Below are positions 60,079 to 64,000 of a stretch of DNA of 64,000 nt, in pieces (position 1 is the stretch's first letter; each line of letters starts with the position of its first letter). This DNA is from an uncultured Prevotellaceae bacterium (lineage in GTDB: Bacteria > Bacteroidota > Bacteroidia > Bacteroidales > Bacteroidaceae): contig CAMVPA010000001.1 in NCBI GenBank assembly GCA_947169245.1, positions 62,001 through 126,000 on the forward strand, in the 5' to 3' direction. Made by a program: the position numbers and the translations under genes. The notes under the pieces are model-generated. The model saw only the letters and a list, made by a program, of their open reading frames with translations, was not told the origin of the DNA and made no database searches.

Positions 60079-61072
60079 TGTCGTAAAAATTAAGTTCCAG
60101 ACTCTTTTTTGATGTACTAGCAATATGAGCTTTTTTCTGTTCGCCAAGAGTGTTCCTCTCCCAGAATACTCCGTCTGAATATCCTTGAATGGACAGGTCA
60201 TTCAAAGAATTAACAAACCTTTTTACAGACCATAAACAATATTCGTGATTTATTTCTATCCCAAAGAAATGGCGTCCAAGTTTTCGAGCCACAACAGCAG
60301 CAGTACCACTGCCAAGGAATGGGTCGAACACTTTTCCTCCACTCTTGGATGAAGCCAATATCAACTTGGCATAGAGTTTTTCTGGCTTCTGCGTAGGATG
60401 GTCCGTGTTCTCTGGCATAGACCAAAAGGGAATACTGATGTCATCCCAAAAATTTGAAGGATAGGTCAGTCTGAAATTTCCTTTTTCTGTCTGTTCCCAG
60501 TCTTTTGGTTTTCCATCAACTTTGTAAGGGGCAATGACTTTACGTTTTAACTTCACTGACTCCACGTCGAAATAGTAGTCCTTTGGATTCTTCACTGCAA
60601 ACCAGATGTCTTCCATTCCGTTTTTCCAGTTGTTCTTTGCTCCACGTCCTTTTTCCCTTTGCCATGAAATCCGGTTTAATATCGTCAGTCTCTCTTCAAT
60701 AACACGTTGCATAGAAGAAGTACACTTCCAATCACCACACATGTATAGAGAACCGTTGTCCTTCAGTTTGTCGCAGACTTTTTGAAACCAACTGCGTAGA
60801 TAGTTCTCATAATCTTGACTATTCATGGCAGAGAATTTTTTGCCATTGAAGTCCTTGTCCAGATTATACGGAGGATCGACAATAATAAGATCAAAGTATT
60901 TGTTCGGTACAAAGTCTATACATTCAAACAAATCACCATTGACAATGGAGTCATCCTCATATCTCTCTTTCAAATCTTCTATAGTCCTGATGAAAGACTC
61001 TAAAGAAGAAACCTCATTAGACGAAACAGTTAGAGTTCTGTTTCTTCCTGCTCGTTGTTTATTTTCTTGCAT
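60071..61072 (-). CDS. Type II DNA methyltransferase (beta class, DPPY motif)
   Basis: A 333-residue enzyme. Motif IV is IVDPPYNL (DPPY at 66-69), and motif I comes later as DPFLGSGTAAV (250-259), the beta-class order. DPPY enzymes methylate adenine N6, or less often cytosine N4. The start MQENKQRAGRN is chosen since a TTG at 61129 would put coding sequence into an RNA hairpin and the inverted repeat at 61081-61114. It protects DNA against the following nuclease. Confidence 0.87.
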   Translation of the reverse strand: MQENKQRAGRNRTLTVSSNEVSSLESFIRTIEDLKERYEDDSIVNGDLFECIDFVPNKYFDLIIVDPPYNLDKDFNGKKFSAMNSQDYENYLRSWFQKVCDKLKDNGSLYMCGDWKCTSSMQRVIEERLTILNRISWQREKGRGAKNNWKNGMEDIWFAVKNPKDYYFDVESVKLKRKVIAPYKVDGKPKDWEQTEKGNFRLTYPSNFWDDISIPFWSMPENTDHPTQKPEKLYAKLILASSKSGGKVFDPFLGSGTAAVVARKLGRHFFGIEINHEYCLWSVKRFVNSLNDLSIQGYSDGVFWERNTLGEQKKAHIASTSKKSLELNFYDNE

Positions 61073-61080
61073 AGCACAAT

Positions 61081-61114
61081 TGATAGTTGTAAATAATTGC
61101 ACCCAACTATCAAT
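61081..61114 (-). promoter_or_regulatory. Perfect 10-bp inverted repeat before the methyltransferase start
   Basis: TTGATAGTTG (61081-61090) and CAACTATCAA (61105-61114) are separated by 14 bp, 8 bp upstream of the start codon at 61072. The placement fits an operator or an RNA hairpin over the ribosome-binding region. Confidence 0.7.
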
Positions 61115-61377
61115 CACGCCAAGACGCAAAAAGGCGTGATGTTCCTTATTGCGTTCAGCTTCGAGGTAGCGTAGGAAGGGAACCCCGGTCTCCTTAATAA
61201 GAATACATCACACCTAAGTGTTAATGCATTTCTATCATAAGGAGACAAGATGCCCTATACGGCCACCCCGTCACGTATTATCTCGTTGCGTTGTTATTCC
61301 CAATAAGTTTCCTACGCTTTTGGCTGAACGCGAAATAATAGCGAATGCTTTCTGTTAGTCCGGATTTCTCCCCGAAC
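61114..61377 (-). ncRNA. Structured RNA of about 265 nt upstream of the methyltransferase gene
   Basis: A perfect promoter points into this stretch. Its RNA can form a long outer helix: GCGTTCAGC with GCTGAACGC, then GCGTAGGAA with TTCCTACGC, then GGGAA with TTCCC. Inside are two hairpins: ATACG...CGTAT around a G-rich loop, and GTCTCCTTA...TAAGGAGAC with further pairs ATGCAT...ATGTAT and ACAC...GTGT. The 3' end holds ATCACGCC...GGCGTGAT (61114-61121 with 61134-61141). I cannot match it to 6S, RNase P, SRP or tmRNA. It may be a separate RNA or the 5' leader of the restriction-modification operon. Boundaries are estimates. Confidence 0.65.
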
Positions 61378-61383
61378 CGAGGG

Positions 61384-61414
61384 CAAAGGTACGAATAAAC
61401 AAGAACAATACAAA
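61384..61414 (-). promoter_or_regulatory. Promoter of the structured RNA
   Basis: TTTG (61411-61414), 19-nt spacer, TACCTTTG (61384-61391) on the minus strand: a full match to the Bacteroidetes consensus. No start codon with an open frame follows for 300 nt. Confidence 0.8.
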
Positions 61415-61558
61415 ACAAAAATGAAGTTTTTTATTGTTGAGTGTATGTTTAGGCATGTCATCTAATTTATTTTTTGTAAAGAAGAGAAAATGGAAAAGTA
61501 TAGATGATTATGGTGGCTATACCCCCAAAAAAGTTTACTCGCAAAAACACCTAACCTC

Positions 61559-61753
61559 CTACCCCAACACCTCCGAAAGGTTGATGTACAGGGCGTTTTA
61601 GTAGGGGTACCTGTTATTAAACACCTACCCTAGAGGTACCCCTTTTGGCCAATGACCTACCCCTTGAGGCATTGGCTTCTACATTGTCAAGCTGCCTCTT
61701 TTACATCTTCTTTCGTGTCTAACTTTTGGGGTGCAGTTTAGGTGTTGGGGTAG
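61559..61753. repeat. Inverted-repeat field rich in ACCTACCCC motifs
   Basis: CTACCCCAACACCT (61559-61572) pairs exactly with AGGTGTTGGGGTAG (61740-61753). Between them GGGGTACCT (61604-61612) pairs with AGGTACCCC (61634-61642), followed by TTTT. Related CCTACCC units occur at 61624 and 61656. No gene is seen from 61415 to 62023. Confidence 0.75.
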
Positions 61754-61834
61754 ATCACCTGTTCCTATGGCACATGCATAAAACTGACGCTCAAGTGGGT
61801 TTTTGATGCCCATAAGAGAACGAAGATGGTCCCA

Positions 61835-61869
61835 ATTCAACTGTCTCCGCGTTGCGGAGACAGTTGAAT
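61835..61869. repeat. 16-bp perfect palindrome with GTT loop
   Basis: ATTCAACTGTCTCCGC (61835-61850), GTT, GCGGAGACAGTTGAAT (61854-61869). A partial third copy of the arm, GTCTCCGCACTGCG, starts at 61881. There is no T run, so it is not a typical terminator. Confidence 0.85.
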
Positions 61870-61970
61870 CCTCAGAAAAAGTCTCCGCACTGCGTATACA
61901 AAATATTTACAAGATGCACACCGTTTTTCATCGGGTTACGAGAAATTTTCAGAAGTCAACGAGTTTTGAA

Positions 61971-61999
61971 AAATACTCCATGAGTATTTTGAAATACTC
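61971..61999. repeat. AAATACTC inverted and direct repeats
   Basis: AAATACTC (61971-61978), GAGTATTT (61982-61989), AAATACTC (61992-61999), just after the 3' end of the Fic remnant. Function unknown. Confidence 0.65.
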
Positions 62000-62023
62000 G
62001 GCCACTATTGAAGAAGTCGGGCC

Positions 62024-62768
62024 TTAACGCTTGGATCTATATCTTTGTCGGGGATGATTAGGAACATCAGGATATTCCTTCTCTATCTTTTCCGCTAACC
62101 TTGGTAGTATTTTATTTCTTATGTAATTCTTGTCTCTGTCAGTGAATTCTGCTATCTCGTCCATAGAACGCCATGTGGAAAAAAATTCCAAAATCATGAT
62201 TGTCATTTCCTCGGCAGAGACTTTTTTCTTAAAGGTTGCAACCTATGCCGTCGAGGTTGCAACCCTTGAGTCAGAAGACAGGACAGCCTGATTTGGCTGT
62301 TCACTCCACTCCTTAGTTGGGTGAATATGCAGGTATCTGTTACGAAGATCCCATTTCTCACCAAGCAATAGATTGCGGAAGAAACGTTCAAGGTAGATAG
62401 GTGAATAATCAATGCCCTTGATGGCATTTCTATAGTTGGCACGCACCAATGCATTGCGGAAATACCCAGAGTATCTTGGTTATATTGGCCGATGCCTTAT
62501 CGGCTTCTTGTTTCTTCTCATCATCAGGTTCACGTACAGTTTTCGACTGATAGTAGGACTTTATCAGCTCACGAGCCTCGTCAATGGTGATATCGCCTTC
62601 AATGTGGCGACGGGCAGTGTCTTGCAGGTAGTCTGAAACCTTCAAGCCGTCTACAGCCTGAAGTCCGATAGCAGTCTGCCAATAACCTGCCTTTTCTCTT
62701 TTGGCAGGCTCTCCTTGGCGTATTTTCAACAGGTGACAATTCAAATACCCTTCCTTCATTTTACTCAA
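62024..62768 (-). pseudogene. Decayed Fic-family gene (core deleted, frameshifted)
   Basis: Three fragments in different frames make up one Fic-type gene. At 62430-62768 is the antitoxin-like N-terminus (HLLKIRQGEPAKREKAGY, HIEGDITIDEARELIKSYY). At 62243-62449 is the part that follows the Fic core (NALVRANYRNAIKGIDYS, FFRNLLLG, NRYLHIHP). At 62024-62206 is a winged-helix C-terminus (FTDRDKNYIRNKILPRLAEK). The catalytic HPFxxGN region, which should lie between the first two, is absent. A Fic gene with an internal deletion and frameshifts explains all three. Confidence 0.75.
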
Positions 62769-62791
62769 ACTTTATTCAAAGGTTTGTCTTG

Positions 62792-62799
62792 CAAAGATA
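62792..62799 (-). promoter_or_regulatory. -7 box (TATCTTTG) of the former Fic gene
   Basis: A TAnnTTTG box on the minus strand 24-33 bp before the two possible Fic start codons. No -33 element is clear. Confidence 0.5.
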
Positions 62800-62953
62800 C
62801 AAAAAAGATTCGAAATGATAAGGTGTTTGCAAGGAATTCTTATCAGAAAGTTCAGAGCTTTTTTATAGATGGGCCGATATTTCTTCAAAAAAATTGTTGA
62901 TGATTGCAATAATAACTCGATTTGTGTGTATATATAAGTAGAAGACCATCAAG

Positions 62954-63493
62954 ATGGAACAAGAGATAACGACCCTGATTAGTGAACTGCAGCAGCATAA
63001 GCCTGCCGCCTGCCAGCGGCTACTCACGGAGTATGGCCCGATGGTGTTCCGCATGGTGCAGCGCATCGTGACCTGTCGCGAGGATGCAGAAGAGGTCTAT
63101 CAGGATGTGTTTGTCAAAGCACTACGTGGCATCGGGGGCTACGATTCCCGTCAGGCGACGCTCTCCACATGGCTGGGTCGCATTGCCTACCACGAGTCGC
63201 TCAACTTCGTCCGCGACAAGAAGGCTGCCATCGTTTCTATAGATGAGCGCGACCTGGGTCTCAACACTCTCGAAGACTCTGACGATGCGCCTCAGGACGA
63301 AGAGACCATACAGCAGCTGGAACAGGCGCTGGCGATGCTGCCACCCCACGAACAGGCCATCGTGAGTATGTTCTACTACGACAACATGAGCCTCGCCGAC
63401 ATCGCCTATGTCACAGGCTCCATCATCTCTACCGTAGGCTCGCAGCTGAGCCGTATCCGCAAGAAACTCTACAGAATCATCAAATCACGCTGA
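62954..63493 (+). CDS. ECF-type RNA polymerase sigma factor
   Basis: A 179-residue sigma factor. Region 2 is REDAEEVYQDVFVKALRGI with TWLGRIAYHESLNFVRDKK; region 4 is LPPHEQAIVSMFYYDNMSLADIAYVTG. It is followed after 3 bp by a gene for a one-span membrane protein that could be its anti-sigma factor. Confidence 0.9.
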   Translation: MEQEITTLISELQQHKPAACQRLLTEYGPMVFRMVQRIVTCREDAEEVYQDVFVKALRGIGGYDSRQATLSTWLGRIAYHESLNFVRDKKAAIVSIDERDLGLNTLEDSDDAPQDEETIQQLEQALAMLPPHEQAIVSMFYYDNMSLADIAYVTGSIISTVGSQLSRIRKKLYRIIKSR

Positions 63494-63496
63494 ACA

Positions 63497-64000
63497 ATGA
63501 ACAACATCAAAAACGATATGAACCTCCGCGAGGCCGTCAGCCGAAAGGAGCAGAAACTGCCGCCGATGCCCGCCGACCTGAACGAGCGGGTGATGGAGAG
63601 CCTCTCCCCATCAAAGGAGAAAGAAAACCATCCGCATTTCAGCTCCCTCTCCCTTTGGAGAGGGCGGGGGGTGAGGCTTCTGTTTGCCATCGCTGCCAGC
63701 ATCGCTCTGCTGCTGGTATTCTATCATACTCACGAGCAAACGCCGCAGGAACCTCTTGTGGCGCAGCAGATAGTGAAGCCGACGGTTGTTCCGTCGCAAC
63801 CCATCGCGGAGGTGTCGCATACTGAGGTTGTAGCTGACGAACTGTCGGAGGAACAGCCAACAACAGAACTCAACGAGACTGCGGCTGAGACAGCAGAGCC
63901 AACAGCAATGGAAAAGGTTGAGACACCACGTCACTTCACCCCTCGCCCCGTTCTGGATATCACGTCGCCTAAGGATGAGCTGTTCTTCCTTGCCTCCACA
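63497..64000 (+). CDS. One-span membrane protein, possible anti-sigma factor (partial)
   Basis: The frame opens at the ATG at 63497, 3 bp after the sigma factor stop, and runs off the window (168 codons seen). Residues 1-48 are polar and cytoplasmic (LREAVSRKEQKLPPMPADL). One membrane helix follows (LLFAIAASIALLLVFYH), then a Pro/Glu/Thr-rich outer part (ELSEEQPTTELNETAAE). The coupling and layout fit an anti-sigma factor, but no known anti-sigma motif is seen. A palindromic insert encodes SLSLWRGRGVR right before the helix. Confidence 0.78.
   Translation, partial: MNNIKNDMNLREAVSRKEQKLPPMPADLNERVMESLSPSKEKENHPHFSSLSLWRGRGVRLLFAIAASIALLLVFYHTHEQTPQEPLVAQQIVKPTVVPSQPIAEVSHTEVVADELSEEQPTTELNETAAETAEPTAMEKVETPRHFTPRPVLDITSPKDELFFLAST
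63643..63676. repeat. In-frame palindromic insertion (CCCTCTCC-CTTT-GGAGAGGG)
   Basis: An 8-bp stem at 63645-63652 and 63657-63664 with a G-run behind it. It lies in frame in the membrane protein gene before the membrane helix and is of the same style as the insertion in the flavodiiron gene. Confidence 0.7.

Noticed and set aside
61114..61377. Structured RNA taken as RNase P, 6S, SRP RNA or tmRNA
   Set aside because: The 5' part shows a weak likeness to RNase P (ACAGAAA), but the length, the other conserved blocks and the helix order do not fit. The three-way junction does not fit 6S, and SRP and tmRNA signatures are missing.
61559..61753. CRISPR array
   Set aside because: The repeated motifs are inverted and unevenly spaced, with no uniform spacers and no cas genes in the window.
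61803..62027. 74-codon plus-strand open frame in the repeat-rich gap
   Set aside because: It includes the 16-bp palindrome and the AAATACTC repeats, has no family resemblance and no promoter.

Overview
The window looks like a chromosomal segment of a Bacteroidales bacterium, most likely Prevotella in the broad sense. The support is the Bacteroidetes promoter form (TTTG, 19-20 nt, TAnnTTTG, followed by a gene) at many starts, a UpxY-type antiterminator, a carboxypeptidase-regulatory/DUF5686 protein, an AraC regulator with a secreted sensor domain, and a xylan locus arranged like the xyn genes known from Prevotella. No rRNA, tRNA or CRISPR array was seen.

Region 1 (152-32169, minus strand) is one run of 32 genes with overlaps or gaps below about 60 bp. 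It reads as an aryl polyene-dialkylresorcinol (flexirubin-type) pigment operon. It holds aryl-acid ligase, four acyl carrier proteins, several ketosynthases (one fused to a Cys-less chain-length-factor-like half), a ketoreductase, hotdog dehydratase and thioesterase proteins, DarB- and DarA-like resorcinol enzymes, two BtrH-like acyl transferases, five other acyltransferase modules, a methyltransferase, a desaturase/isomerase-like flavoprotein, and an export set (MMPL pump fusion, LolA-like carrier, small periplasmic proteins, outer-membrane-type DUF5686 protein). A NusG paralogue of the UpxY type is the first gene, so processive antitermination of the whole 32 kb is a reasonable inference. 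An Lrp/AsnC gene converges on its far end.

Region 2 (32309-45170) holds a LOG-family nucleotide hydrolase, small secreted proteins, a kelch-like protein resembling the sensor half of a nearby AraC-type regulator, a 1195-residue secreted protein of unknown role, a flavodiiron protein, a PfkB kinase, an M16 peptidase and an ECF sigma factor. A dense repeat field lies at 34676-34968.

Region 3 (44673-57217) is a hemicellulose locus. A leftward arm has a GPH symporter, GH10 xylanase, GH43 enzyme and ECF sigma factor. A rightward arm has an SGNH acetylesterase, two GH51 arabinofuranosidases and a GH105-type hydrolase.

Region 4 (57243-64000) has a small secreted LTxxQ-type protein, a lipoprotein, an AT-rich restriction-modification pair preceded by a strongly structured, promoter-driven RNA of about 270 nt, a repeat-rich gap with a 16-bp perfect palindrome, a decayed Fic gene, and an ECF sigma factor followed by a membrane protein that runs off the window.

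Short simple-sequence blocks recur at gene edges, in linkers and in surface loops of coding genes across the window.
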